Assembly (NCBI RefSeq): GCF_019090165.1 | Contig: NZ_JAHRIB010000149.1 | Coordinates: 1-64,000 of the forward strand | Source of the DNA: Streptomyces sp. BV286 | GTDB taxonomy: Bacteria > Actinomycetota > Actinomycetes > Streptomycetales > Streptomycetaceae | Direction of reading: 5' to 3' | Length of the DNA: 64,000 nucleotides | Shown: in pieces, positions 9,001 to 16,917 of the stretch | How positions within the stretch are numbered: position 1 is the stretch's first letter | Layout of the letters: each line of letters opens with the position of its first letter | Notes under the pieces: generated by a model | The model's database searches: none | What the model saw: only the letters and a program-made list of their open reading frames with translations | Told to the model about the DNA's origin: nothing | Position numbers and translations under genes: made by a program

Positions 9001-9810
9001 TCAGTGGGACGTGACGAGGGATTTCGCCGACACGGGGAAGTCGAAGTACGTGTCGGGGTAGGCCTCGGGCTTGAAGGTGAAGTGCCACCACTCCTCGGCC
9101 AGGTTCACGAGGCCGAGGCCTTCGAGGGTGTCCTTCAGGAGGAGTCTGTTGGCGCGCTGCTGCCCTTGGACGCGCGGGTCGAGCGTGTGCGACAGGGTGT
9201 CGAAGCAGTCGTAACCCGTGCCCATGTCCACGGAGTTGTCCGGGAAACGCTCCTGCTGGGGCGCGAAGCAGTGCACGAGGGGCTCTCCGGGGACGTACGG
9301 CCGGGTGGGCTTCGCCGGGAGCTTCACGAGTGTGAGGTCCATGGTCGAGCCGCGGCTGTGACCGGACTTCTCGGCGATGTAGCCGTCCTCGAACAGGCGG
9401 GTCTTGTCGACGTTCGGGTAGAACTCGCCCTTCATGGTCTGGTCGTCGAGGTCCTCGGCCCAGCGCACGAAGTGGTCCACGGCGCGCTGGGGCCGGTAGC
9501 AGTCGTACACCTTCAGGGAGTAGCCCTGGCGCAGCAGTCGTTGCTGGGCCGTGTGGAGGGCTTCGGCGGCGGGCCTCGTGAGGATGCAGAGCGGCTGCCG
9601 GTAGCCGTCGATGCGCTCGCCCACGAAGTTGTGCGGCGTGAAGTAGCGCATTTCCTGGATGATCGTGCGGTCCACTGATCTCAGGGACACGAAGTCCTCG
9701 GGGGCCTTCGGCTCGGGCGTCGCCGTGGCGGTCGCGGAGGCTGCGGTGACGGTCAGCAGGGCGGCGAGCGAGGTGACGAGGCCGCGTACCGCCGTGGAGA
9801 GTCGGGTCAT
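9001..9810 (-). CDS. secreted VanX-like D-Ala-D-Ala dipeptidase (peptidase M15D)
   Basis: A zinc peptidase that hydrolyses the D-alanyl-D-alanine dipeptide. Starting at 9810 the product is 269 aa, with a basic N-terminus, a hydrophobic segment (about 8-24) and an Ala/Thr-rich cleavage region, so it is predicted to be secreted. Key motifs are present: C-Y-R-P (substrate Arg), S-G-H-S-R-G-S-T-M-D (zinc His and Asp) and E-E-W-W-H-F (catalytic Glu and zinc His). No vanH, vanA or vanRS gene is near, so this is more likely a wall-turnover or nutrient enzyme than part of a glycopeptide-resistance cassette. The longer upstream frame is not used because the signal peptide starts at 9810. Confidence 0.88.
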   Translation of the reverse strand: MTRLSTAVRGLVTSLAALLTVTAASATATATPEPKAPEDFVSLRSVDRTIIQEMRYFTPHNFVGERIDGYRQPLCILTRPAAEALHTAQQRLLRQGYSLKVYDCYRPQRAVDHFVRWAEDLDDQTMKGEFYPNVDKTRLFEDGYIAEKSGHSRGSTMDLTLVKLPAKPTRPYVPGEPLVHCFAPQQERFPDNSVDMGTGYDCFDTLSHTLDPRVQGQQRANRLLLKDTLEGLGLVNLAEEWWHFTFKPEAYPDTYFDFPVSAKSLVTSH

Positions 9811-10053
9811 GACCCCTGCGTCTATCAGGTGAAGGTTCCCCGAGGGAAGTGATCGGATACGGTCCGCGCCCGATTCGGCCGACCCGGCCGGGCTTCGGGA
9901 GAGCGCCGGGCGGGGCCCGGTGGCGAGGGACGGCCGGAACCACCCCCGTGGGCCCCGGCCGTCCCTACCGATACTCCGACGCTCAGGAGACCTGAGCGGT
10001 TCTCGGTGGCGCACTTCGGCGCACTGCCCAATCGGCGTGGCCCGTGGCAGACT

Positions 10054-10070
10054 TCTGACGTTCCGTCAGA
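10054..10070. promoter_or_regulatory. inverted repeat upstream of the DUF35/thiolase pair (candidate TetR-type operator)
   Basis: TCTGACG-TTC-CGTCAGA is a perfect 7-bp inverted repeat ending 20 bp before the TTG start at 10091. Its size and position suit a TetR-family repressor site. No regulator gene lies beside it, so the binding protein would be encoded elsewhere. Confidence 0.5.
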
Positions 10071-10090
10071 TCCACTGCCGTGGAGGGGCC

Positions 10091-10537
10091 TTGTCACGCA
10101 CTCGTACACCCGTGGTCACCGGCTGGTTCACCGGCGAGGGGGACGGCTTCCGGCTCCTCGGCACACGGTGCTCGGCCTGCGCGTCCGTGTTCTTCCCCCG
10201 GGAGGACGTCTTCTGCCGCAACCCGGGCTGTCCGGGCGGTGAGCTGGAGGAGGTGCCGCTGTCGAGGCGCGGCCGCATCTGGTCCTACACCGACAGCCGG
10301 TACCGGCCGCCGTCACCGTATGTGTCCGATCCGGAACTCGAATGGCGGCCCTACGCGTTGATCGCAGTGGAACTGCGGCCCGAGCGCCTGGTGGTGCTCG
10401 GACAGACGGTCCCCGGGATCTCCGTCGCCGATTTGACGGTGGGCATGGAGGTGGAGGTCGTCCCCGGCGTGCTGAGCGAGGACGCGGAGACGACCTGGAC
10501 GACCTGGCACTGGCGGCCGACGGGGGTGACGGCATGA
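10091..10537 (+). CDS. DUF35 OB-fold zinc-ribbon protein (thiolase partner)
   Basis: A 148-residue protein with the rubredoxin-like zinc ribbon (C-x2-C near residue 26, then C-x4-C near 39-44) followed by an OB fold, the ChsH2/DUF35 arrangement. Such proteins bind acyl-CoA and pair with thiolase-superfamily proteins as condensing, transfer or retro-aldol enzymes. I place the start at TTG 10091, preceded by GGAGGGG at 10082-10088; a longer frame reaches upstream without a ribosome binding site. Its stop overlaps the next start (ATGA), which implies translational coupling with the thiolase. Confidence 0.85.
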   Translation: MSRTRTPVVTGWFTGEGDGFRLLGTRCSACASVFFPREDVFCRNPGCPGGELEEVPLSRRGRIWSYTDSRYRPPSPYVSDPELEWRPYALIAVELRPERLVVLGQTVPGISVADLTVGMEVEVVPGVLSEDAETTWTTWHWRPTGVTA

Positions 10538-11724
10538 CGGACGACGTGGCGGTGCTCGGCGCGGGCATGCACCCCTGGGGCAAATGGGGGCGGGGATTCG
10601 CCGAGTACGGGACGGTGGCCGCACGCGCGGCGCTGTCCGACGCGGGGGTCGACTGGCGGGAGATCGGCTCGATCGTCGGCGCGGACACCGTCCGTGGCGG
10701 CTATCCGGGGTATGTGGCAGGAGCGACGTTCGCCAGGGCTCTGGGCTGGCAGGGAGCCAGGGTCACGAGCGTGTACGCGGCGTGCGCGTCGGGGGCGCAG
10801 GCCGTCGGCGCGGCACGGGCACAGATCCTCGCGGGCCTCGCGGACGTGGTCCTGGTGGTGGGTGCGGACGCGGCGCCGAAGGGGTTCTTCCGGCCCGCGG
10901 GCGGGGACAGGGCCGACGATCCCGACTGGTTGCGGTTCCGCGTCCTGGGGGCGACGAACCCGACGTACTTCGGGCTGTACGCGCGCCGGCGGATGGCCTT
11001 CCACGGAGACACCCTGGAGGACTTCGCACAGGTCAAGGTGAAGAATGCGGCCATGGGGGCACTGAACCCGAACGCCCGCTACCGCAAGCGGGTCACGGCC
11101 GAGGAGGTCGCCGAGTCGGCCGTGGTGGCCGATCCGCTGCGGCTGCTCGACATCTGCGCCACCTCGGACGGCGGGGCGGCGCTGGTGCTGTCCAGCATGG
11201 AGTTCGCCCGCCGGCACGGGGTGGCGGCACCGGTGCGGATCCGCGCGGTGTCCACGGTGACACCGCGCTACCCCAACACCGTGCTGGACCTGCCCGACAT
11301 CGCGACGGACTCCGCGGTCGCGGCGCAGCCCCCGGCCGCCACGTTCCGCGAGTCGATCGCGCGGGCCGCCTACGAGGAGGCGGGCATCGGCCCGGAGGAC
11401 CTCTCGTTCGCCGAGGTCTACGACCTGTCCACAGCCCTGGAGTTGCAGTGGTACGAGGACCTGGGGCTGTGCGGCGAAGGAGAGGCGGCCAAGCTCCTGC
11501 GGGAGGGTGCCACGGCGCTGGGCGGGCGCATACCCGTCAACGTGAGCGGCGGGCTCTCCTCCTTCGGAGAGGCCGTCCCCGCGCAGGCCATCGCCCAGGT
11601 CTGCGAGCTCACGTGGCAGTTGCGGGGTGCGGCGGGCGACCGGCAGATCGCGGGCGCCCGGGTGGGAGTCACCGCGAACCAGGGGCTGTTCGGGCACGGA
11701 TCGTCGGTGATCGCCGTCAGATGA
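10534..11724 (+). CDS. SCP2/Ltp-type thiolase-superfamily protein
   Basis: A 396-residue thiolase-fold protein of the lipid-transfer (SCP2-x/Ltp) branch. Cys84 in Y-A-A-C-A-S-G-A-Q-A matches the acyl-accepting cysteine. The canonical late G-H-P motif reads G-E-A, and the C-terminal C-x-G motif reads A-N-Q-G, so two of the usual catalytic residues appear to be missing. That, with the coupled DUF35 partner, recalls Ltp/ChsH2 aldolases or CoA-binding complexes more than a classical beta-ketothiolase. The substrate is unknown; steroid or branched acyl-CoA side chains are the usual association for the family. Confidence 0.82.
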   Translation: MTDDVAVLGAGMHPWGKWGRGFAEYGTVAARAALSDAGVDWREIGSIVGADTVRGGYPGYVAGATFARALGWQGARVTSVYAACASGAQAVGAARAQILAGLADVVLVVGADAAPKGFFRPAGGDRADDPDWLRFRVLGATNPTYFGLYARRRMAFHGDTLEDFAQVKVKNAAMGALNPNARYRKRVTAEEVAESAVVADPLRLLDICATSDGGAALVLSSMEFARRHGVAAPVRIRAVSTVTPRYPNTVLDLPDIATDSAVAAQPPAATFRESIARAAYEEAGIGPEDLSFAEVYDLSTALELQWYEDLGLCGEGEAAKLLREGATALGGRIPVNVSGGLSSFGEAVPAQAIAQVCELTWQLRGAAGDRQIAGARVGVTANQGLFGHGSSVIAVR

Positions 11725-11805
11725 CGTGCCGGGCCGTCCACGAAGGGCTCCGTGCACTCTGTGTGATCGGCCGGGAATCGTGCGTGAACAGCTCGTGAAC
11801 TGCCC

Positions 11806-13473
11806 TTGGGCGTGATCGCAGAGGGCCATCATGCTGCCGTGCCCTCCTGGACGGATACTCTCCGCTTCGCCTTCCAGCCCGTCGTCAACCTCACGACCGG
11901 AGGGGTCGTGGCGCTGGAGATACTCGCCCGTCCCGAGTCCGGCGACGTGCTCGCGCAGGCCCGCCGGGACCCCGAACTCGACGGCCTGCTGGCCGCGTCG
12001 GCGATCCGGTCGGCGGCCCGTCAGGAGACGTTGCTGCCGCTGCACGTCAACGTGTTCGCCGGGACCCTCGCCGATCTCGGTCGCCTGGCGGCGCTGCGGG
12101 ACGCGGTGCGCGGGGCCGGGCGCCTGCCGTGGGAGGTGACGGTCGACGTCGGTCCGCCCTTCACCCATGTGCCGCATCGGGCGCTGGTCGAGTCGGTGAC
12201 GGCGTTGCGGGACGAGGGCTTCCGGATCTGCGCGGACGGCATCGGTGACGGGGACGTGCCCCTGCGCGTACTGGCGGACCTGGCACCCGACCTGGTGAAA
12301 CTGGACGCGTCGCTGCTGTCACGGCCGGCGGTGGTACGGGCCATGCGGACCCTGAGCGAGCAGCTCGGCGCGCTGCTGTCCGTCGAGGGCGTGGAGACCG
12401 AGTCGCAGTGCGCGGCGGCGCTGTCGGCGGGTGCACAGCTCGCGCAGGGCGATCTGTTCGGGCCTCCCGCCCGCAGACCGGCTGCGGATGTCCACGTGCC
12501 GGTCCTCTCCCCCGTCCCCACGCTCGCACGGCCCGACGGTCCGCCCGTACGGCAGTTCGTACGGGCTGCCGCGCTGCTGCCCGCCGACGTGTCCGCGGGG
12601 CGGGTGCGGGCGTTGCTGACGGGCTCGCCGGACGTGTCCGGGGTGGTGCTCGTGGACCGGGCCGGGGTGCCGGTGCGGTCGGTGCACCGTTCGCGGTTCC
12701 TGCTGTCGATGTCGGGGCGCTACGGGCATGCCCTGTACGCCGATCGTCCGGCTGCCCGGCTCGGCGATCCGCCGCGCACGGTCGGCGTCGACGCCACCGC
12801 GTGGGAGGTCCTCGACGTGGTGGCGGACGGGGAGCGGGACCGCACGTCGGACGACGTGGCCGTCGTCGACCGGCACGGGCGGTGTGTGGGCGTCGTACGG
12901 CTGGCGGATCTCGTACGGGCGCTGTCGGAGAGCCGTGTCGAGGAGGCGGCCGGGCTCAATCCGCTGACGCGGCTGCCCGGTTCGGACGCCATCACCGAGG
13001 AGGTGGACCGCAGGATCGCCGAGGGCCGGCTGTTCGCGCTGAGTTGGCTGGACGTCGACGGATTCAAGCAGGTCAACGACAGTGCCGGGTTCGCCGCGGG
13101 CGACGAACTGATCCGAGCGGTGGGGCGGGCGCTGCAGGCGGCCGCGGCCGGGGACACCCGTGTGGGGCACATCGGCGGTGACGACTTCCTGGTCCTGGCG
13201 GATCCGGCAGGGCTCGATGCGCTGGCCGGGTCGGTGCTCGACACACCCTGGTCGGCGGGAGGGCCGGCCGTCACCCTGTCCCTCGCGACCGTGCTGTGCG
13301 CCCCGGGGAGCGTGACCGACCACCGCCAGGCGGCCGCGTGTCTGGCCCCCCTCAAGAAGGCCGCGAAGTCGCTTCGGGGCGCGAGCTGGGTGCTGGGCCG
13401 AGCGGGAGCGCCGGGGCACGAGATCCGACGCGGGTCGGGGGCCGCGCCCGAGCCGGCCGGAAGCCGGGCGTAG
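11806..13473 (+). CDS. EAL-linker-GGDEF protein, probably degenerate c-di-GMP protein
   Basis: The N-terminal EAL-like domain (about 20-235) shows F-Q-P-V, E-I-L in place of E-A-L (38-40), V-K-L-D and E-G-V-E-T. The metal-binding D-D-F-G region is altered to D-G-I-G-D-G. A middle region (about 245-385) looks like paired CBS-type or sensor sequence. The GGDEF domain (about 390-530) has G-G-D-D-F at 457-461 instead of G-G-D/E-E-F. Enzymatic activity of both halves is therefore doubtful, and a c-di-GMP receptor role is plausible. The longest start is TTG 11806 with no clear ribosome binding site; GTG 11812 or GTG 11839 (after GAGGG at 11821) are alternatives. No membrane segments are seen. Confidence 0.78.
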   Translation: MGVIAEGHHAAVPSWTDTLRFAFQPVVNLTTGGVVALEILARPESGDVLAQARRDPELDGLLAASAIRSAARQETLLPLHVNVFAGTLADLGRLAALRDAVRGAGRLPWEVTVDVGPPFTHVPHRALVESVTALRDEGFRICADGIGDGDVPLRVLADLAPDLVKLDASLLSRPAVVRAMRTLSEQLGALLSVEGVETESQCAAALSAGAQLAQGDLFGPPARRPAADVHVPVLSPVPTLARPDGPPVRQFVRAAALLPADVSAGRVRALLTGSPDVSGVVLVDRAGVPVRSVHRSRFLLSMSGRYGHALYADRPAARLGDPPRTVGVDATAWEVLDVVADGERDRTSDDVAVVDRHGRCVGVVRLADLVRALSESRVEEAAGLNPLTRLPGSDAITEEVDRRIAEGRLFALSWLDVDGFKQVNDSAGFAAGDELIRAVGRALQAAAAGDTRVGHIGGDDFLVLADPAGLDALAGSVLDTPWSAGGPAVTLSLATVLCAPGSVTDHRQAAACLAPLKKAAKSLRGASWVLGRAGAPGHEIRRGSGAAPEPAGSRA

Positions 13474-13832
13474 AGCCCGGACGGCCCTGAGGGTCCTCAC
13501 GGCACCGGGTCGGCCGGTGGCCGCTCACGGCCTGCCGAAGGTGCGGGCCCGAACCGTTCTCGCCCGCGACCTTGACGCTCCCACAGTGCCGGTGAACACT
13601 TCCGGGTGTCAGTCGGCATCGCCGCATTCCGGCGTATTCAGGCACTGCGCCGCGGGCTCTCGTCCGCGCCAACGGGCCATCTCCCAGGGGCGGTTCGACT
13701 GCGACGGCACGCTCGTCACGGACGCCGGGCGGGGCGCGGGTTCTCCCTGCCTTCCGGCTGAAGTAGCCATGGGAACGCACCCTGCACGGTGGACCGGGGC
13801 GAACCGCTCCGGGCTTGGGCCTAGGAGCCGCC
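13474..13832 (+). other. glpF upstream region, no gene supported
   Basis: About 360 bp between the EAL-GGDEF stop and glpF. TTGACG at 13572-13577 could be a -35, but no good -10 lies 16-18 bp downstream. AGGAG at 13823-13827 is the glpF ribosome binding site. Unlike the classical Streptomyces glycerol operon, no gylR gene precedes glpF. I see no tRNA or convincing small ORF. Confidence 0.5.
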
Positions 13833-14558
13833 ATGAGCAACGGAGACATCTTCGTCGGTGAGGTCATCGGCACAGCGATTCTGATCCTCTTCGGCGCCGG
13901 AGTGGTCGCCGCCGTCGTACTCAACTACTCCAAGGCGAAGGACGCCGGCTGGGTCGTCATCGCGTTCGGCTGGGGCTTCGGCGTGCTGGCCGGGGCCTAC
14001 ACCGCCGCCCCGCTGTCCGGCGGACACCTCAACCCGGCCGTGACGGTCGGCATCGCCATCGACACCGGGGACTGGGACAAGGTCCACCTCTACGTGGCCG
14101 GGCAGATGGTCGGCGCCTTCCTGGGCGCGGTGCTGTGCTGGCTGGTCTACTTCGCGCAGTTCCAGGCCAATGCCGAGGAGGAGATCGCGCAGCCGACGCT
14201 CGGGATCTTCTCCACCGCGCCCGCGATCCGCAACACCGTGGCGAACCTCGTCACGGAGATCATCGCGACGATCGCGCTGGTCCTGCCGATCCTCGCCTTC
14301 GGTCTGACCGAGGGGCTCGGCGAGTCCGGCACCGCGATCCTGATCGTCTCGTTCCTGGTGGTAGGCATCGGCCTGTCCCTCGGCGGCCCGACGGGGTACG
14401 CCATCAACCCGGCCCGTGACCTGGGTCCGCGCATCGCCCACGCGATCCTGCCGATCCCCAACAAGGGTGGATCGGACTGGAGTTACTCGTGGATCCCGGT
14501 GGTGGGGCCGCTGATCGGCGCGGTGCTGGCCGGGCTCATCTTCAACGTGGCCTTCTAA
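13833..14558 (+). CDS. glpF: glycerol facilitator (aquaglyceroporin)
   Basis: An integral membrane channel for glycerol entry, 241 aa with six predicted transmembrane helices and two half-helices. The two NPA motifs are visible as G-G-H-L-N-P-A-V and Y-A-I-N-P-A-R-D; the Asp after the second NPA-R is characteristic of glycerol facilitators rather than strict water channels. The ATG at 13833 follows AGGAG by six bases. glpK starts 35 nt downstream, so uptake and phosphorylation are cotranscribed. Confidence 0.93.
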   Translation: MSNGDIFVGEVIGTAILILFGAGVVAAVVLNYSKAKDAGWVVIAFGWGFGVLAGAYTAAPLSGGHLNPAVTVGIAIDTGDWDKVHLYVAGQMVGAFLGAVLCWLVYFAQFQANAEEEIAQPTLGIFSTAPAIRNTVANLVTEIIATIALVLPILAFGLTEGLGESGTAILIVSFLVVGIGLSLGGPTGYAINPARDLGPRIAHAILPIPNKGGSDWSYSWIPVVGPLIGAVLAGLIFNVAF

Positions 14559-14593
14559 CGCGGCCTTCCGCAGAACCCGACGAAGGGGACGTC

Positions 14594-16105
14594 ATGACGG
14601 ACAAGTTCGTCGCCGCAATCGACCAGGGCACCACGTCCAGCCGCTGCATCGTCTTCAACCACGACGGCGCGATCGTCGCCGTCGACCAGCGTGAGCACCG
14701 CCAGATCTTTCCCAAGCCCGGCTGGGTGGAGCACGACGCCACCGAGATCTGGTCGAAGGTGCAGGCGGTGGTCGCGGGTGCGCTCGCGAAGGCCGGGCTT
14801 CGCGCCGACCAGCTCAGCGCGCTGGGCATCACCAACCAGCGCGAGACGACGGTCCTGTGGGACCGCGCCACGGGCAAGCCCGTCCACAACGCGATCGTCT
14901 GGCAGGACACCCGTACCTCCGCTCTCTGCAACGAACTCGGCGGCTCGGACGGCCAGGACCGCTTCCGCGAGCAGACCGGACTGCCGCTGGCCAGCTACTT
15001 CTCGGGACCCAAGGCGGCCTGGCTGCTCGACAACGTGCCGGGACTGCGGGCCCGGGCCGAGCGCGGCGAGATCGCCTTCGGCACGATCGACTCCTGGCTG
15101 ATCTGGAACCTCACCGGCGGCACCGACGGCGGCAAGCACGTCACCGACGTGACCAACGCCGGGCGCACCATGCTGATGAACCTCGAATCGCTCCAGTGGG
15201 ACGCGTCCATCCTCTCCGCGATGAACGTCCCGGAAGCGGTCCTCCCCGAGATCAGGTCCTCGTCCGAGGTGTACGGAACGGCCGTGGGCCAACTCGCCGG
15301 AGTTCCGGTGGCGTCCGCGCTGGGCGACCAGCAGGCGGCGGTGTTCGGACAGGCCTGCTATGACGTGGGCACGGCCAAGAACACGTACGGGACGGGCAGC
15401 TTCCTGCTGCTCAACACCGGGAACAGGCCCGTGCCTTCGAAGAACGGCCTGCTGACGACCATGGGGTACAAGATCGGCACCGAGGCGCCCGTCTACTGCC
15501 TGGAGGGCTCGATCGCGATCACCGGTGCGCTGGTGCAGTGGTTCCGCGACCAGCTCGGCATCATCCGTACCGCCGACGAGATCGAGACCCTGGCGGCGAG
15601 CGTCGACGACAACGGCGGTGCGTACATCGTGCCCGCGTTCTCGGGGCTGTACGCGCCGTACTGGCGCTCCGACGCCCGGGGAGTCGTCACCGGTCTGACC
15701 AGGTACGTCACGAAGGGGCATCTCGCGCGGGCCGTCCTGGAGGCGACGAGCTGGCAGACGCGCGAGGTGGTGGACGCCATGTTCCAGGACTCCGGGGTGC
15801 AGATCACGACCCTGAAGGTGGACGGCGGCATGACCAAGAACAACCTCCTCATGCAGCACCAGGCGGACGTGCTGGACGTGCCGGTGATCCGTCCGAAGGT
15901 CTCGGAGACGACCTGCCTGGGAGCGGCGTACGCGGCCGGCCTGGCGACCGGGGTGTGGAACGACCTCGACGAGCTGAAGTCGCACTGGCAGAAGGACGTC
16001 GAGTGGACGCCCTCCATGGAGGCGCCGGCCCGCGACCGGGAGTACCACAACTGGCGCAAGGCGGTGGAGAAGAGCTTCGGCTGGCACGAGGACGCCCCGA
16101 GCTGA
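14594..16105 (+). CDS. glpK: glycerol kinase
   Basis: FGGY-family kinase that converts glycerol to sn-glycerol 3-phosphate, trapping it after GlpF entry. The 503 residues are the standard length. Hallmarks include the N-terminal D-Q-G-T-T-S-S phosphate loop, the N-Q-R-E-T and W-Q-D-T-R substrate residues, and the C-terminal D-G-G-M-T-K-N-N adenine/phosphate motif. It follows glpF with GGGGAC upstream of the ATG. No glpD (glycerol-3-phosphate dehydrogenase) or gylR regulator is adjacent, so the next metabolic step must be encoded elsewhere. This may be a second glpFK copy of the genome. Confidence 0.95.
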   Translation: MTDKFVAAIDQGTTSSRCIVFNHDGAIVAVDQREHRQIFPKPGWVEHDATEIWSKVQAVVAGALAKAGLRADQLSALGITNQRETTVLWDRATGKPVHNAIVWQDTRTSALCNELGGSDGQDRFREQTGLPLASYFSGPKAAWLLDNVPGLRARAERGEIAFGTIDSWLIWNLTGGTDGGKHVTDVTNAGRTMLMNLESLQWDASILSAMNVPEAVLPEIRSSSEVYGTAVGQLAGVPVASALGDQQAAVFGQACYDVGTAKNTYGTGSFLLLNTGNRPVPSKNGLLTTMGYKIGTEAPVYCLEGSIAITGALVQWFRDQLGIIRTADEIETLAASVDDNGGAYIVPAFSGLYAPYWRSDARGVVTGLTRYVTKGHLARAVLEATSWQTREVVDAMFQDSGVQITTLKVDGGMTKNNLLMQHQADVLDVPVIRPKVSETTCLGAAYAAGLATGVWNDLDELKSHWQKDVEWTPSMEAPARDREYHNWRKAVEKSFGWHEDAPS

Positions 16106-16215
16106 GCCGCGCCGTCGTGCTCCACGCGCGCGTGCCGCCCTTGTAGCGCGTCGCGCGCGTGGGGCCCTGACGGCGCACGCCTCGCAGGTGCGGTCCGTGT
16201 GCCGTGCCTGAGGCT

Positions 16216-16251
16216 GCGGCCCGTACCCCTGTCGGCGGGGGTACGGGCCGC
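16216..16251. terminator. stem-loop between glpK and cvnD
   Basis: A perfect 14-bp stem (16216-16229 with 16238-16251) and an 8-nt loop between two convergent genes. It has no T run. It would serve both glpFK and cvnD. Confidence 0.85.
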
Positions 16252-16311
16252 GCTCGTGCCGTGCGGGGCGGCCGCCTTCGGGCCGGGGCTGCCCTGCCGC
16301 GGCCGCGTGTC

Positions 16312-16917
16312 TCAGGAGGTGACGGCCTGGCGGCGGTCGGCGGCGTACGCCATCGCGTGCTTGACGACCTCGATGAGGACTTCCTTGACCGACTCCCGGC
16401 CGCGCGCGTCGCACAGGACCACGGGGACCCCGGGGTCGAGGTCGAGGGCCTGGCGGACGTCGTCGACCGGGTAACGGGGTGCGCCCTCGAAGCAGTTGAC
16501 GCCCACCACGAAGGGTATGGAACGCCGCTCGAAGTAGTCGACGGCGGCGAAGCAGTCCTCCAGACGGCGGGTGTCGGCGAGCACGACGGCACCCAGGGCC
16601 CCGGTCGCGAGCTCGTCCCACAGGAACCAGAAGCGGTCCTGGCCGGGCGTCCCGAAGACGTACAGGACAAGGTCCTCGCGGAGCGTGATGCGGCCGAAGT
16701 CCATGGCGACCGTGGTGGTGTGCTTGCCTTCCACACCGCTCGTGTCGTCGATGGGACGGCCCGCCTCGGTCAGCAGCTCCTCGGTGCGCAGCGGCTTGAT
16801 CTCGCTGACGGCGCCGACCATGGTGGTCTTGCCCACGCCGAAGCCGCCCGCCACGAGGATCTTGAGGGTGACGGGCTCGATCGGGGCCTTGCCGCGTTCA
16901 GTGCGCCCGAAGATCAT
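16312..16917 (-). CDS. cvnD: conservon Ras-like GTPase CvnD
   Basis: A 201-residue small GTPase of the conservon type. The P-loop reads G-G-F-G-V-G-K-T-T, followed by a switch region (S-G-V-E-G-K-H-T-T-T-V-A-M-D-F-G), the G-T-P-G-Q-D switch-II motif and a V-G-V-N-C-F base-recognition region. In conservons it works at the membrane with a sensor-kinase-like CvnA, roadblock CvnB and DUF742 CvnC. The start at 16917 is preceded by CAGGAGAAG. Normally cvnD directly follows or overlaps cvnC; here about 1 kb separates them, and its first 20 bases overlap the end of the 5-oxoprolinase remnant. It may be read through from that remnant. Confidence 0.92.
   Translation of the reverse strand: MIFGRTERGKAPIEPVTLKILVAGGFGVGKTTMVGAVSEIKPLRTEELLTEAGRPIDDTSGVEGKHTTTVAMDFGRITLREDLVLYVFGTPGQDRFWFLWDELATGALGAVVLADTRRLEDCFAAVDYFERRSIPFVVGVNCFEGAPRYPVDDVRQALDLDPGVPVVLCDARGRESVKEVLIEVVKHAMAYAADRRQAVTS

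Noticed and set aside
9001..9810. Part of a vancomycin-resistance (vanHAX) cassette
   Set aside because: Only the VanX-like dipeptidase is present; it has a signal peptide, and there is no vanH, vanA or vanRS nearby.
13517..13861. 114-codon frame upstream of glpF
   Set aside because: No ribosome binding site, no recognisable protein features, and it overlaps the glpF start; treated as non-coding.
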